DNA of 64,000 nt, taken from assembly GCA_047967505.1 (NCBI GenBank), contig CM106539.1. One strand, 5' to 3'. Shown piece by piece: positions 22,200 to 34,458 of this stretch; the stretch's first letter is position 1, and the number at the start of each line of letters is the position of its first letter. Position numbers and translations under genes: made by a program. This DNA is from Dipteris shenzhenensis. Lineage: Eukaryota; Polypodiophyta; Polypodiopsida; Gleicheniales. A model generated the notes under the pieces. That model did no database searches, was not told the origin of the DNA, and was given only the letters and a program-made list of their open reading frames with translations.

Positions 22200-22640
22200 T
22201 AGTCTTGTTGTGATGACATCTTGGCTCCTCCAATTTGATGGTGCATACAAACCTTTGACCAAGGCTGTTGGTGTGGGTGTGAAGCTCACTTCACTAGGGG
22301 GTGAGGTATATTGTTATAGCAAGTCTGCACTAGCAAGTACTTGCAGCCAAGCTGAGTACTCGGCACTCATTTTTGGGCCACAAAAGGTGCAAGAACATTG
22401 CATCAAGCAACTTGAGGTGCAAGGATATTCTCAACTCGTGTGTGAACAAGTTAGTGGAAGGTGGAAGGTGTAGAGTGAAGGCTTGGTTCCATGACATCAA
22501 CAAGCATTGGAACTGTGCCAACAATTTGAAGAGGTAGAAATTCAGCATATCCCCTGAGCTCAAAATATAGTTGCTGATTTCTTGGCACATGAAGCTTGTA
22601 CTTCAATCATGCATGACACAAGCACCACCCCAACAAAGCT
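22200..22640 (+). pseudogene. RNase H (plant aRNH-like) domain, copy 1
   Basis: LQFDGAYKPLTKAVGVGVKL, then CSQAEYSALIFG, then QLVCEQVSGRWKV, and after a stop QFEEVEIQHI and ADFLAHEA. These are the DG, AEY-AL, DSQLV-QV-G and AD-LA blocks of RNase HI-type domains of the RVT_3/aRNH kind. The third acidic position is Tyr in this copy (QGYSQLV); the minus-strand copy keeps GDSQLV. At least two stops interrupt it. Confidence 0.7.
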
Positions 22641-23173
22641 GCAAGCCACGAAGGAGGGTGATCATTTGTAAGGAATGCAAAGATTGTGGTCAGCATGAAA
22701 CTAAGTGTTGGGCATATTTGATACAAGTTTATGGACTTCGGAAGATCATCAGAAAGGTCCTCAAGGACATTGCTCAAAAGAAGGATGCCAGACTGCACAC
22801 CCCTTAAAGAAATAGCATGGCAATTACAAGAACTGGAAGAAGTTGAAGGTGATGTGCAAGCTCTCCAATTGTTGACATTTGTCATGGCATTCTTGTTTGC
22901 CTTGATGAACAACCTCATGCAGCGCCATGTCTCTAACCCTCTTTTGTGAAGATGGATGTGATATCATGAGGATTGTTCCTTTTAAGATTGTCTATGAGCT
23001 ATTCTATGCTGAAGATTCTTCCCGTGTAGTATTTCACAATACACTAGTCACACCCTACCCTGCCTATGTGTGCTTTGTGAATGTATTTTCACCTGGTTTT
23101 CAGTTCAAGCTACCTCTTTCCATTGTTTGCCAATAGAAAAGCCTCATTTTAAAAACTCTTCCATTTTTCAAGC

Positions 23174-24268
23174 ATGGCTGACATTCCCATGTTCTGTGGA
23201 TGGGTTGAAGAAAATCCAAATGAGTATCTTGTGGCCTTCAAGCACCGTCGTGTTTCTCTTAACTTTCTTACTGAAGATAGATGGTTGTTGGTTCTTCCCA
23301 CATTTCTAGAGGGTTTGGCTCAAGTGCGGTATGAGAAGCAGGCCGAAGAAATTTGACAAAGTTGGCTAGGGTTGACAGCAACGATGATTGAGTATTTCGG
23401 CAAAGAAGAGGAGCCGGAGAATATGTACCTGTAGGTGGCAAACTTGAAGCAGTCAGAAGGTGAGACCATGCATCGATATGTGGATCGAGTGGCCATGCTC
23501 CTGGACCGTTTAATTGCCACACAGGAGGACAATGCTAGATTTCAAGCTGGAATGACTCAGCATGTGTTGGGCTACCTTGTAGCAGGAGCAAGTGACGAAT
23601 TCCGCCTCAAGCTTAAATGGGAGAATCCAGAAACTATGGTGCTAGCACATGAGATTGCTCAAAGGTTTGATAAAGTTCAGTCTGACCCCGCTTCAAAGAA
23701 GATGATTGTCCCTCCACAACCCCCTCCGCTCTAGCAATAACCTGGGGGTTCCACCCCAGGGGTATACTCCCACTCCCCATCAGGGATGTATCCACCGCCT
23801 CCATCTTAAATGTATGGTCCTCCCTTAGATGCTTACCCTTAACAAGGTGTATATTCTCACCCTCCGCCTCAAAGATTTCCCCAGCCTCGGCCACGAGCCC
23901 CCCTCCTTTCTACTCCCTTGGCCCCTCTAGCTAAAGAGGTCCCTCTTGCAAAAGAACCCCGAGTCAATGACCCAGCCAAGGCCCTGAATGATCTTCGGCT
24001 TGAGATGATGGGCATAAAAAATCAAGCTAATCGCCCTCCAAGAGAACATGCCAATGTTGTATGCTATGAGTGCCACCAGAAGGGTCATTATTGCACCGAA
24101 TGTCCCAATATTCCAAGGGTGAAACTTCTAAGTGAATTAGGCTCTGAGGATTCTGATGTAGAGATCCTTGCCCTCGAGAAAAGAAGTCGTACCACCTCGG
24201 ACCCCTCTCCAAACCGTGTAAGATCTCTCTTTCTGACACTCTTTCTTATATTTTGTAGTAGTACATAG
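23174..24268 (+). pseudogene. gag of the Ty3-like unit with one zinc knuckle, copy 1
   Basis: One phase runs from MADIPMFCGWVEENPNEYL through KWENPETMVLAHEIAQRFDK, a Pro-rich linker and ANDLRLEM-like sequence to CYECHQKGHYCTEC (CX2CX4HX4C). The N-terminal part has the Retrotrans_gag pattern (W...YL..F...FL.....W). In-frame stops occur near 23354, 23432 and 23732, with more in the linker. The last 19 codons (after DPSPN) differ from copy 2 and are not gag. Confidence 0.75.
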
Positions 24269-25180
24269 TCCCTTTCTACACTTCCATTCCCCTTCTACAC
24301 TTCCATCTCCTCTCCTCCATCGCTCAGCAATCACCTCCTTCAAACTATCTTCTATTCCTCCTTCACCCATCGCATCGAGTGCCCGTCATCCACTGTGCTT
24401 TTGTCCACCCGCTACCGAGTGCCTGTCATGCTTTCATCCACCGTTGTGCTTCCACCTGTCTGACACAATCCACCGCTCACCCACTTGCACGCCCGTCTGA
24501 CACAGTCCACTGCTAGCCTACCCGCCTACCTGCCCATTCGATGCAATCCGCTCGCCCACCCAACATAGTCCACAGTGCGCACCTACCCACACACAATCTG
24601 TCATAGGCTATAGTCTGCCGTATCCACCCACCCACTGCTATCCATTGTACGTTTTTCTGCCCATCTGACACATTTCGTCGCTCGCGCAACACAGCCTGTC
24701 AGATGTAGTCCTCCCTTCTATTTCCCTCTCCCCTTCCATCGACCTCTCCCCTTCTCCCTTCCTTCATCCTTCTCCCCTTCATCGCCCTCCTCTCTTCCTT
24801 CCCCTCATCTCTTCTCCTTTCCTCCCATACCTACTTCTCCCATCAGCCATGGCCTCCCTCTCCTTCCCAAAAAGTTTCGTTTCCCCTCTCTCGTCTCTCT
24901 CAATTCCTCTTTCTTAAAAATTTAAGAAAAAGAAACATGAATATAAATTCTTCATACCTGGCTAAGCTGGCTAAAGGTTATGTAGATAGGATGTAGACTC
25001 TCCTTGATCCTTCCTCTTACTCCTTCTTGCTTTTTGCTCCAATTGATTGAGATAAGAATGAATGAAGAGAAGAAGACCTTTCTATACTTTTTAAGGGCAA
25101 ATTAAGATTTTCCTTTTGTACCCTTCGTTTTCCTTTTCCTTTTCTTTCTTTTCACTAGTCTTTTTCCTTTTCCTTTCCTT
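24213..25180. other. C/T-rich spacer
   Basis: Pyrimidine-rich on the plus strand with repeated CCACC and CCGCTC phrases. No credible coding sequence on either strand. Confidence 0.35.
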
Positions 25181-25434
25181 TCACCCTCAGGGGGGTCACT
25201 CATGTTATGTAACCCTATCACGTGAGTTCAAAAGAAGGATATTTTTAATTTTTAAAAGAATTTAACTTACAAAACGGATTATTTAGAATGATTTTAGAAA
25301 AAAATTGCAAATTTGTATAGAAAAAGCGTACATTTTATTAATGAAAAATCTACGGATAAGGGATTTTACAAATAAGCCTTGAACGCACGTGATATAGAGA
25401 GTTTATACATAGTGACCTCCCTGAACTTTCACCC
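25181..25434. mobile_element. MITE, copy 2
   Basis: TCACCCTCAGGGGGGTCACT at the left and AGTGACCTCCCTGAACTTTC at the right mirror each other. The interior matches copy 1 at 15288-15550, including TGTAACCCTATCACGTGAGT and GTACATTTTATTAATGAAAA. Its right terminus is more diverged than that of copy 1. Confidence 0.75.
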
Positions 25435-25573
25435 TTCTCTTTCTTTTTTATTAATAAATATCCTATTGTTATCTCTGTTGGACTTAGGTAGCATAGAATG
25501 TGTGTGTAGAGTAGTAGCAAAGCTCCGCTTGTACTTGCATAAGGCTAGGAATAATCTCTCTTAGGAATCCTCA

Positions 25574-25730
25574 ACATGCAAGTTCCACTTGCAACTTCTA
25601 CATGCATGTTCTACATGCAAGTCTTACACATGCGATTCCTATATGCATGTTCTACAAGTGAGTTCTACATGCAACATGCAACTTGCAACTTGCAACTCCA
25701 ACATGCAAGTTATACATGTAAAGAGAGAAT
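25574..25730 (+). repeat. Short degenerate repeat of ACATGCAAGTT
   Basis: About ten variants of [T/A]ACATGCAAG/CATGT[T/C] in direct and inverted form occur in 155 bp, such as TTCTACATGCATGTTCTACA. The array is self-complementary because ACATGT and TGCA are palindromic. Confidence 0.7.
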
Positions 25731-25914
25731 GTCTTACAATTCCTACATGCAGAGAGAGAGAAGCTCTGCAACTTGTATAAATATCCCATAATGGAAAAAA
25801 GCCCAAACTCTTTGGGGCATTGTGTTGAGTTCTACTTTGGTATTCCAAGCTTGAATTGTCTCCAAGTGTCCATGTTTCCTTGCACTCCACATGCAAAAGC
25901 ATGTCCTAACCTTG

Positions 25915-26098
25915 CAACTCTTCCTCCCCTGTCCTCCAACCTTGCAATGCATCCTCTCCCTCTTCTCCTTCCCCCTCCTGCTTCTCCTCCTCCCTCCTCC
26001 TCCTGCCTTCTCCTCCTCCCTCCTCCTCCTCCTCCTCCTCCCTTCTCCTCCAACCTTCTCCTCCCTCCTCCTTCTTCCTCCTCCCTTCACCTCTTTCT
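25915..26098 (+). repeat. Polypyrimidine (CTC/CCT) tract
   Basis: Runs of CTCCTCCTC in a 180-bp strand-asymmetric tract next to the 5' edge of the LINE fragment. Confidence 0.85.
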
Positions 26099-26107
26099 CC
26101 GCCAATA

Positions 26108-27042
26108 ATAGATGGAACAGCTGTGTGCAACGGAGACTTGATGCAGGATGGGCAAAATACTTCCAATTTGAAAATGAGTGCAACAATAGCAATACGAGAA
26201 GGTGGCAAGTACGAAATATGATCTTTGGGGCATATGTGATACAGACAGTACTCTACGGAGTAGAGGTATGGGGTGGGAGTATATCTCCATCAACGTGGAA
26301 TGAGATAGAGAAAATGCAAAAGTCTTTCATTAGGAGGCACCTGGGCATCAAGGCTACTACACCATACTCTTTGTTACTCCTAGAGACAGGATGTATACCC
26401 ATAGAGCTACATGCTCTGAAGAGAGTACTCAGATACATCACAAAGGTCAAGTGCATGGATAATGAAAGGCTACCAAAGAGAGCATGGAAAGAAAGTCAGA
26501 AGCTTCAAAAGACAAACAAGGGCAAGATTTTGACATCCGGATGGGCACAGGACCTAAAAAAATGGTTCAAGAAGTGGGAAGTAGAAGAGTATTTAAACTA
26601 CTCTTCAGAGGAGATTGATGAAGAGGCTTTTCATTATGACCTGCTGAATGCACTACACAGGAAATGGCAAACAGCAGAAAACAAAGAAAAATTTGAGTAC
26701 TATCGCACATATATCAACCCCGAATATTGGTCAATTTATACAGGAAGGGAGACAACAACGCAGAAGTACATATGTACACCTATAGCAGTGCATAAACGGA
26801 GGGCTTTAGCCTCACTTCGCACCCGATCACACCAGCTGCAAATAGAAACAGGGGGATGGAAAAAGATGCCAAGGGAGAGTAGAATATGCCAACTATGTGA
26901 TCAAGGTATGGTTGAAACAGAAGAACACATGGTACTGATATGCCCTCACTATGCACACATTAGGGAAGAGTTCAATCACCTCCTTGAGGGACATAACAAA
27001 CTGGCTAATTTGCTGTGCATAAAGGGTCACCTTCAGCTTTAG
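26108..27042 (+). pseudogene. LINE (non-LTR retrotransposon) ORF2 C-terminal part
   Basis: The open frame begins inside the polypyrimidine tract, but recognisable protein starts at NNRWNSCVQRRLDAGWAKYF. It has FGAYVIQTVLYGVEVWGGSI and FIRRHLGIKATTPYSLLLLE, the typical post-RT region of plant LINEs (YG-E-WG, Q--F-----LG----TP---LL-E). Later come LASLRTRSHQLQIETGGW and the terminal zinc finger CQLCDQG...EEHMVLICP (CX2CX9HX4C). It is uninterrupted for about 310 codons and ends in TAG. The RT catalytic part is missing, as in a 5'-truncated LINE insertion. Confidence 0.85.
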
Positions 27043-28700
27043 GAACATTTGTGTATAAGCTCTTCAAGCATAGGAATCCACCTGAATCCTAGAAGGTGGT
27101 TTCTCTTTCCACCCTCCCATCTTCGGGAGGAGCTTTCATGTACTTGTGATATTGTATTGCTCAGGTCCCATAGGCCGGTTTTGGTCTTCAGAGGACGATA
27201 ATATATTCTTCTTCTTCTTCTTCTTCTCCTTCCCCCCCATGCTCTTACACCTTCTTCCTCTCCCACTCCTATGCTCCCCGTGAACCCTTAGTTTCTCAAC
27301 CCTTGACCTCCATGATCTATGAGGGAGATGAGTTCTCCACCATGTACTCTAACCTAAATCTTGGATCCTCCTTCTAACCCTTAAACCCCTTTTGAACCCT
27401 CGAACCTCTTCCAAACTTGAGAACCTCTCTCTGAACCTTGGAATCTTCTTTTAAACCTTGAACCTCCCTCTAACCCTTAAACTCCTCCTAATTTAAAACC
27501 CTTTAACTCCCAATGAAGGCAAAAGCCTTCATTACCCCAACAATGATGATGCACATTCCTTTCACACATGCATACACTATGTTTGCTTACCACACTTAAG
27601 TCGGTCTCTCATCGAAATATGACCCGAGGTCCTAAGCTACACTTATACTACAAATGACACTCAAATGACAACACCAAAATATCTGTAGGTGAACAAAAGC
27701 CTCGGAACCCTACATACTGAGAATACCCTACTCTTCCTTCGGAAGCCATGGGAAGGAGACAACATTTGGCTTCGTTGTTGTCGGGGAGACTAGCATCCCA
27801 AGTAATGAGTAAACTTACGCAAGTATGTGTAAAAAATGAGCTACTACAAACTTTCACGAACATAACACTCAAGGGCAAGGAGAGTTTTTTTTTTTTCCCA
27901 ACTCTAGCCAAACATATCAACCCCAAGCATCAACCTTGGGTTACTACCTTAAGAAATTTTCTTTATTTCTTATTAAAAAGAATCCACTTGAAGAACAAAT
28001 CAGGATAGGTTATGGACACGAATGCGTAGGGCTTGCAATTTCAAACATTTCACATTTTTATAGAAGAGCGATATGAGCTAACCATGAAAAGTTATGGCCC
28101 AGGAAGAGTTTAGGGTTTTGACCCTACACCCATTCCTATAAAAACCCACTCCACCCCCTCATTCTTCTTCTTTCACATCTAGACTCCATCCTCTTTCCCA
28201 TTCCGAGCCCTACGCTCCCTCTCCATCAATCACCACCCTACTCCCATCCTCACATGGTGAGTTATTTTGAGCCCTTCTCGTAGCAATAACATACCCATCC
28301 ACCCATCGTCCATTCACATTCAACAATCCTATTACATCAAGAAAGACTTGGAGAGTGTTGCAGGTGGCCGTCTCCTCCCCCCCCCTTCCACCTCCCTCCC
28401 ACTTCCCTCCCCCCCACACCCACCCTCCATTCCCTCCCCCCCCCTCCTCCCTAAATTGCTAATCCTAAGGGGTTCTAAGGTCCCTGCTTTGCAAAAAGCC
28501 GCTCGACGGTGCCAGTCACCAATCGACGGGTGACGGAGGCAAAGGCGGTGCCACCTGCCAATTGGCAATGATGCGTGCCTCATCGGCAATGTGCTAGGGA
28601 ACCACACCAAGGTGGTGCATTGGTAGTGCACTGGGGAGCCACGCCAAGGCAATAGCGGCGCCCATGCAGCACCTTCATGCCTGCCACCTCCTCCTCCTTC
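27043..28700. other. LINE 3' end and C/T-rich spacer
   Basis: The first 160 bp is probably LINE 3' untranslated sequence ending in an (CTT)n tract at about 27207. The rest is pyrimidine-rich, with C-runs at 28376-28445 and no supported gene. Confidence 0.4.
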
Positions 28701-28719
28701 GTACCCCTTCCTTGGTGCC

Positions 28720-30120
28720 TCGTGCCCATGGGATATGCTTTGCATTATCAACCAAGCATTAAACACTATTTTTGCTTTAGCGTCATGCACAACCATCAAA
28801 ATACACGATCCTAGGTGTCTTATTCAAACAAGTACTTATCGGATTGGCTCAGCACATTGCATGAAAATCAATACCACCTCGGTTGAGGTGCATTAAAAGT
28901 ACTATACCCATAGAATATGCTTTACATGGTTGATCACACATTATACACCGTTTTCTCCTATTGTTATGCACAACCGTAAAAAAATGCACTCCTAGGTGTG
29001 TTATCCGAACAAGTACTCATGGGATGGGCACACCACTTTGTATGCAACTCAATACCACCTAGCTTGAGGCACACAAAAATTATTGTGCACATCCATATAT
29101 GCTTTGCATGGTCAATCAAGCATTAAACACCATTTTTGCCTCACTGTGATGCACATCTGTTAAAAAATACGCTCCTAGGTGTGTTATCCGAACAAGTACT
29201 TATCGAATGGATGTGACGCATTGAATGCAACTCAGTACCACCTATATTGAGATGTGTGCAAAGTATTTTTCCCATCATATATGCCTTGTGTGGCCGATCA
29301 AGAATTAAACACCGTTTTTGCCTTAGTATCATGCACAACCATAAAAAAACATGGTCCTAGGTGTGTTATTCGAACAAGTACTTATAGGCTGGGGGTGCCA
29401 CTTTGCACACAAGTCAATAACACCTAGGTTTGAGGCATGTGCAAAGTATTGTGCCTATCATATATGGTTTGCATGGTTGATCACGCATTATACACCATTT
29501 TTCCCCTAGTGTTATGCACCACCGTCAAAAAATGCACTCGCATGTGTGTTATCCGAAAAGGTACTTATGGGATGGGCATGCCACTTTTCATGTAGGTCAA
29601 TACCACCTTAGTTAGGGTGTATGAAAAGTATTGTGCCCATCGGATATGCCTTGCATTGCATTAACCATCATTTTTTCCTTAGTGTCATGCACAAGCATAA
29701 AAAAACACGGTCCTAGGTGTGTTATCCGAACAAGAACTTATCAAATTGGGGTGCCACTTTGCACACAAGTAAATACCACCCAGTTTGAGGCTCCTAAAAA
29801 TTATTTTACCCATCGATGCTTTGCATGGTCGAACATGCATTATAAACTATTTTCCCTCTAATGTTATGCACAACCGTGTGTTATCCAAACAAGTACTTAT
29901 GGGATGGGCGCGCCACTTTGCATGCAAGTAAATACCACCTAGGTTGAGGCACGTGCAAAGTATTGTGCCCATTAAATATGCTTTTCATGGTGGATCAAGC
30001 ATTAAATATTGTTTTAACCTCAGTGTGATGCACATGTGTCAAAAAACACGCTCCTAGGTGAGTTATCCAAACAAGTACTTATCAGATGGGCGCACCACAT
30101 TGCATGCAACTCAATACTAA
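28720..30120 (-). repeat. 182-bp satellite, array A (about 8 monomers)
   Basis: The phrase GTGTTATCCGAACAAGTACT recurs at about 28823, 29005, 29185, 29367, 29548, 29727, 29880 and 30063. The period is near 182 bp, with one shortened monomer near 29850. Every monomer has TTGCATGGT-GATCA-GCATTA, TTTTTGCC, a CACG-CTCCTAGGTG block and a dyad with ATCCGA and TCGGAT arms around AAGTACTT. The array is the reverse complement of array B. Monomers here are diverged. Confidence 0.92.
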
Positions 30121-30358
30121 ATTCTTTATACTATCATGTATAATTCTAGAACGTATAATCACAATTTTAAATTTGATATTCTATTAGCTAAATGCTAAAC
30201 ATGAATCAATTATTGAAAACCCATATCCTTGTATCACCATCAAAATTAAATAAAATAAAGTAAAGTAAAATATAAGAGAGCAATTTAATAAAAAGTTACA
30301 ACTAATAGGAAAAATATTCAAAAGAGACTAATATTTTTAGTAATTGTTCCATAGGAAG

Positions 30359-32990
30359 ATGGTGAAAGATTTCATTCCTTGGATGGAGGTGATATTATGT
30401 TGCCAAAGAGAAGTAGTTGCATTTGCTACAATCCATGATAGTGATCCAAATTCTCTTTGTCACTTTCAAATACTTGGCCAAGATATCAAGGGGTGCACTA
30501 TTATGAAACTCGAGGTAGCAAGTGCATTCAAGGGGTATTTAAAAACCCCTCAACTAAATTACTTTTTCCAATAAAGATACCCCTATTTACTTATGAACTA
30601 ACTTATTTTTTTCTAAATTTGAGTTAAAAACCACTCTCCTTATTTTAAATCTATTAAAATTTTCCCAAAAGTGTCATTAAAATACCCCTCCTTTTGAATG
30701 CACATGATATACTAAAATTTTGTGAGATGAATCCCTCCGAGGCAAAGATAAGGTTGTGGTTATTGTATCAAAGATTCTTAGTGCACATGTTGAGCTAAAG
30801 CATAAGTGTGGAGATATGGAAGTACTTGGAGATATTATGCCTTATAATGTTTTCAATAAATCATTTATTGCATGGGATAGAGATGAGACTTATCCAACAC
30901 ATATCTTCGGGAATACAAAGGGCAATTCTTTGGATTTCAGTGTGGGAGATATTTTGCAAATGATATAATTTGCAAATAAGAACATAGCAAGGTCAAGTTT
31001 TGGGGTTTGAACACTGGGATCAATGGTCATTCATGGAGATAACGCTGGTCATTCAGTGGGATAATGGGTAAATGGTCATTCAGTGGGGTTTGAACACTGG
31101 GATCAATGGTCATTCGTGGAGATGAGGATTGTGAAAGTTACTAATTATGGTATGGATGATAATGCAACATCATTGGATGGTCCCTATTATGAGGAAGGAA
31201 AAGATTTGAGATGGAGCATGCAATTTTTGAAGATTAAAAAGTGACATGTGGTTTTCAATGATAAAGATAAGGTATACTAAAATCTCAAAGGACTTAAATA
31301 ATATGCCAACAACAAGCCAAACTTTGTCCCTTCAGACGTGGATGATTTTAATGGACTCAAGTATCTTATCTCAGGAGTGGATGAGTTCATTCATACTGAG
31401 AAAGATAAAGAATTTAGAAGTAATGCCCGCTCTGGAGTGGATGAAGTGATGCATATTGAGAAAGGCAAAGACATCAAAAGTGTTATCTCTTCAAAATTAG
31501 ATGATTTCAATACAATCATCTATAGAAGTGACATATTATTAGGAGTGGATGAGTTCAGTGGTACTGTGAAGGCAAAAGACTTCAGAAGCAATGTCTTATC
31601 TGGAGTCAATGAATTCATGCACTTTGAGAAAGATAAAGATATCATGGGTGTTGTCTCCTCAAATTGGATGATTTCAATGCACTTAACAATATAAGTGATA
31701 TCTTGTCAAAGTGGATGAGCTCATTGGTACCAATAAAGGAAAAGGTTTTCAGAAGTGATGTCTCATCCAGAGAGGATGAATTCATACACATTATCAAGAA
31801 GCTCAAAGAGTTCAAAAGTGTTGGCTTATCAAACCTGGACGACATGGATATTGACTCAAATGGTCCGAAGATTGCTTCAAAGAAGAGAATGAAATCGACA
31901 AAGGACTATTTGATATTTGACTTTGACAGTGATAAGATCAACGATGCAATATCCCATGACAGCATGGGGACAAATAAATTTGATGAGGAGGTGTAAAAAT
32001 TCAAAAGAGGATGTACAGAAGAAACCAACAAAGGACTATTTGGTATTTGACTTTCATTGTAAGAAGATGAAGGATGCAACATCCAATGAATATAAAGTGA
32101 CAAATAAATTTGACAGGGAGAAGTGTACAAATGTACAGAAGAAACAGACATACATACGCATGAAAAGAAACCATGTCCAGGTAGATGTAGAAAAGTAACC
32201 AAAAAGAATAAGAGTAATAAATGAATATGTTATGCTAAAAGCAGTGCGATCTACATGTTGCAAGTAAAGTTGTATGAATTCCATTAACTTGACATCATTG
32301 CATGTAGAGAACAGGTGTGGCAAAGAAGAGGGAGAAAAAGAAATGAATACCTACTTATCATGAGGATCTCTTGCTTTCTGGTAAATGACATGAAAAAACA
32401 AAATTTCGAACAATAGATAAAGCCTCATATAAATGGAAAAAGTATTTGCAATAATGCATATTGCATTACTATAGGATTATCACATGGCACATACTGCATG
32501 AGGATATCAATCAGGTTTTTAGCATAGTCTCAAGAGAGCTAAAACACAAGGACATAGAGACGATGAATGACTTGATGAGAAAATGTGGGAGGGAAGTTGG
32601 TGGCCATAAGGAAGGTACAGTATGCTCCATGGTTGAAAGGATATATGATTAGAAGAGATTTATTCTACCTTTCATAAAAAAAGGTGGTGATGCCCTGATT
32701 GGTCATAGTGCTCCATACTACTATTGCTTTCTCTGAAAGGATGAAAAACCAACGATTCAATGGAAACACTATTCTCATGATACAACATGGGAGCCCAAAG
32801 AACCTTATTATCTCTAAACTTCAATTCCAAGCAAAGAAATGCATCCAGTATGGGCTCCTATAAAAGAATTCAGTGAGAAATCTACAGGTGAAATAGAAGG
32901 CTTAAAATCATTATCACATACAAAGAGGAAATGCTTCGTAGATTTTGTGATTCTGGAAGCGCTCTTGGAAGGAACACACTACTGTTGTAA
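30359..32990 (+). pseudogene. TNP1-like/DUF7869-like transposon gene, copy 2 (decayed)
   Basis: The ATG at 30359 opens MVKDFIPWMEVIL...CQREVVAFATIHDSDPNSLCHF, nearly the same as copy 3. The frame is broken by a 265-bp insertion (30486-30750), then continues as SKILSAHVELKHKCGDMEVL and KSFIAWDRDETY. A duplicated GAACACTGGGATCAATGGTC phrase (about 31008 and 31088) breaks it again. The middle holds repeats of D-LSGVDEF (31370-31620). The central core is deleted: LSHGTY at about 32480 runs straight into HEDINQVFSIVSRELKHKD, skipping about 900 bp present in copy 1. The C-terminal part to 32990 follows copy 1 (IGHSAPYY, QWKHYSHD). Many stops; inactive. Confidence 0.8.
30486..30750. mobile_element. 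Small insertion (MITE-like) inside copy 2
   Basis: Alignment with copy 3 shows an extra 265 bp between GGCCAAGATA (ending 30485) and GGCAAAGATA (ending 30750), a 10-bp direct repeat with one mismatch. Within it GTGCATTCAAGGGGTATTTA (30521) is mirrored by TAAAATACCCCTCCTTTTGAATGCAC-type sequence near 30684-30709. No coding capacity. The long target duplication would suit a Mutator-like or hAT-like MITE. Confidence 0.7.
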
Positions 32991-33129
32991 TTAAGGAGAC
33001 CTATCAATTGATAAAGGACCTTGAGAAAATGCAACCAGATGATGCTAAGTCAAGCCCCCCTATGTTAAAATCATCTCTTCCCTCAGAGCCATTTGCTTTG
33101 ATGACAATCTTTATCATCTTGCTGCTCCT

Positions 33130-33573
33130 CCCAGCCATGCGCTCCTATGAGAGAAGCTTCGATGGCGTGCCAGAAATAGTAGAGGACGGAGGAGACCCCA
33201 GTATCTCAAGGATAGAGAAGTACCTCATGCACTGAGGATTGCCATTTGTCAGATGCGGGTTTCATCCCATCAACTGCGGATTGAGGCAGGGAGAGCAACA
33301 GGTATACCTAGAGAGCAGCGGACCTGCACGCTATGTATGCTGGGGGCGGTTGAGACAGAGGAGCATTTTCTTTGTGTTTGCCCGGCCTACTACGAGGTTC
33401 GCAGACGCTACCACTGTCTCTACCTAGAGAGGAATGGCTTCAGTCCTTTGTCACGACTTATCCATTTCCATAACCAGGTCTGTATCGGACTCTATCTGAT
33501 GGAGATGCGGCGACACAGGGAGGCGCTTCTACGACAGATCAGAGAGCAGCAAGGGGTGGTCAGACCACTATAG
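33130..33573 (+). pseudogene. LINE ORF2 C-terminal zinc-finger remnant
   Basis: The frame 33253-33573 has SSHQLRIEAGRATGIPREQR, then CTLCMLG...VETEEHFLCVCP (CX2CX9HX4C), the same terminal module as the LINE at 26.1-27.0 kb but a different subfamily. Upstream sequence from 33130 shows arginine-rich fragments in another phase. Stops precede the frame. Short 3' fragment only. Confidence 0.7.
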
Positions 33574-33897
33574 GACATAGAGTATGACCGGACACAGTGG
33601 CACGTCACAGACTTCTATACATTTGAGTCAGCCCCGGGACACAGTGGAGTGGAGATAGAGGAGCTATCCGATATAAGAGCAGTCTGGATGTACAGTGGTA
33701 CGGACTGTACGGACACAATTTTGCGCAGGTGTATCGACAGGAGCAAGCATCTGGTACGAAATCCATACAGTTGTATGGGACTGTGTGGAATGCAGGTCAC
33801 GATAAAGTTGTACGGACGTGAGGCAGGAAGCTTGGCGATGGAGCTGAGATGCAGGAGCTGAAAGAGGAAAGCAAGGAGCAAGGAGCAGGTCCGGGAA

Positions 33898-34200
33898 GGA
33901 AGTGATTTGATACCAAATGTGAGAAAACAGAATGGAAGCAAGAGTGTGCAAAGAGAGAGTGAGCTGAACGTAGTTCACTCCCCAAAGTGTACTGAACTGA
34001 AGTGATTGAAGTGAAGTACAAAGAAAGAGATGAGGGTTTTGTCTAACTAACAAAACCCTATCTAATCACTAACCATAGTTAGAGATTAGATCATGGTTAG
34101 GGGGAAAAACCTCTAAGAGGGAAAAGTGCCCCTAACCCACTTATTGCATTACATTGGCCACTGCCTAGAATATAATAATAATTCTAATAGGACTTCTTGC
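33898..34200 (-). mobile_element. Possible LTR end and primer-binding site, minus strand
   Basis: On the minus strand TTTTCTCACA is followed by TT and TGGTATCAAATC, a variant of the copia primer site. The 280 bp before it (33918-34200) could be an LTR. No second LTR is seen, so this is tentative. Confidence 0.35.
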
Positions 34201-34458
34201 TAATGAACTGCGGTCTGATGGATACTGCAGAAGAATAGTCCACCATATTGTGCTCTAGGGTGGAAGACCCTTGAGCAGATGACGGACTCACACTGGTAAG
34301 TGCAGATGAGGAGAGGAGCTTTGAGCAAGCCATGAGAAACTACTGGTGCGGTCAAAGCATTTGCTCTCGGTCTTGCTTGCGCTGGACCTCGTATGCTGCT
34401 AAGTAAGAACGACATCTGGATTGATGCGCGACCACCTCAAGGCATTCCTGCTCCAAAA

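Larger units (their letters stand above)
21380..24212 (+). mobile_element. Ty3-like unit, copy 1 (RNase H upstream of gag)
   Basis: Similarity to the minus-strand segment 41890-39060 begins at GAAAATGTAATGATTTTT (21382) and stops at TCTCCAAACC (24210). Gene order in both copies is ORF-X, RNase H, spacer, gag with zinc knuckle. No LTR pair, reverse transcriptase or integrase is present in either copy. Copy 1 stops within gag, where copy 2 continues for about 110 bp. Stops and substitutions show it is dead. Confidence 0.75.

Noticed and set aside
25891-26107. N-terminal 70 codons of the LINE-containing open frame
   Set aside because: They are the translated polypyrimidine tract (Leu/Pro/Ser runs), not LINE protein.
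27300-27500. Telomere-like repeats (CCCTTAAACC words)
   Set aside because: The words are irregular in spacing and sequence and do not form a heptamer array.
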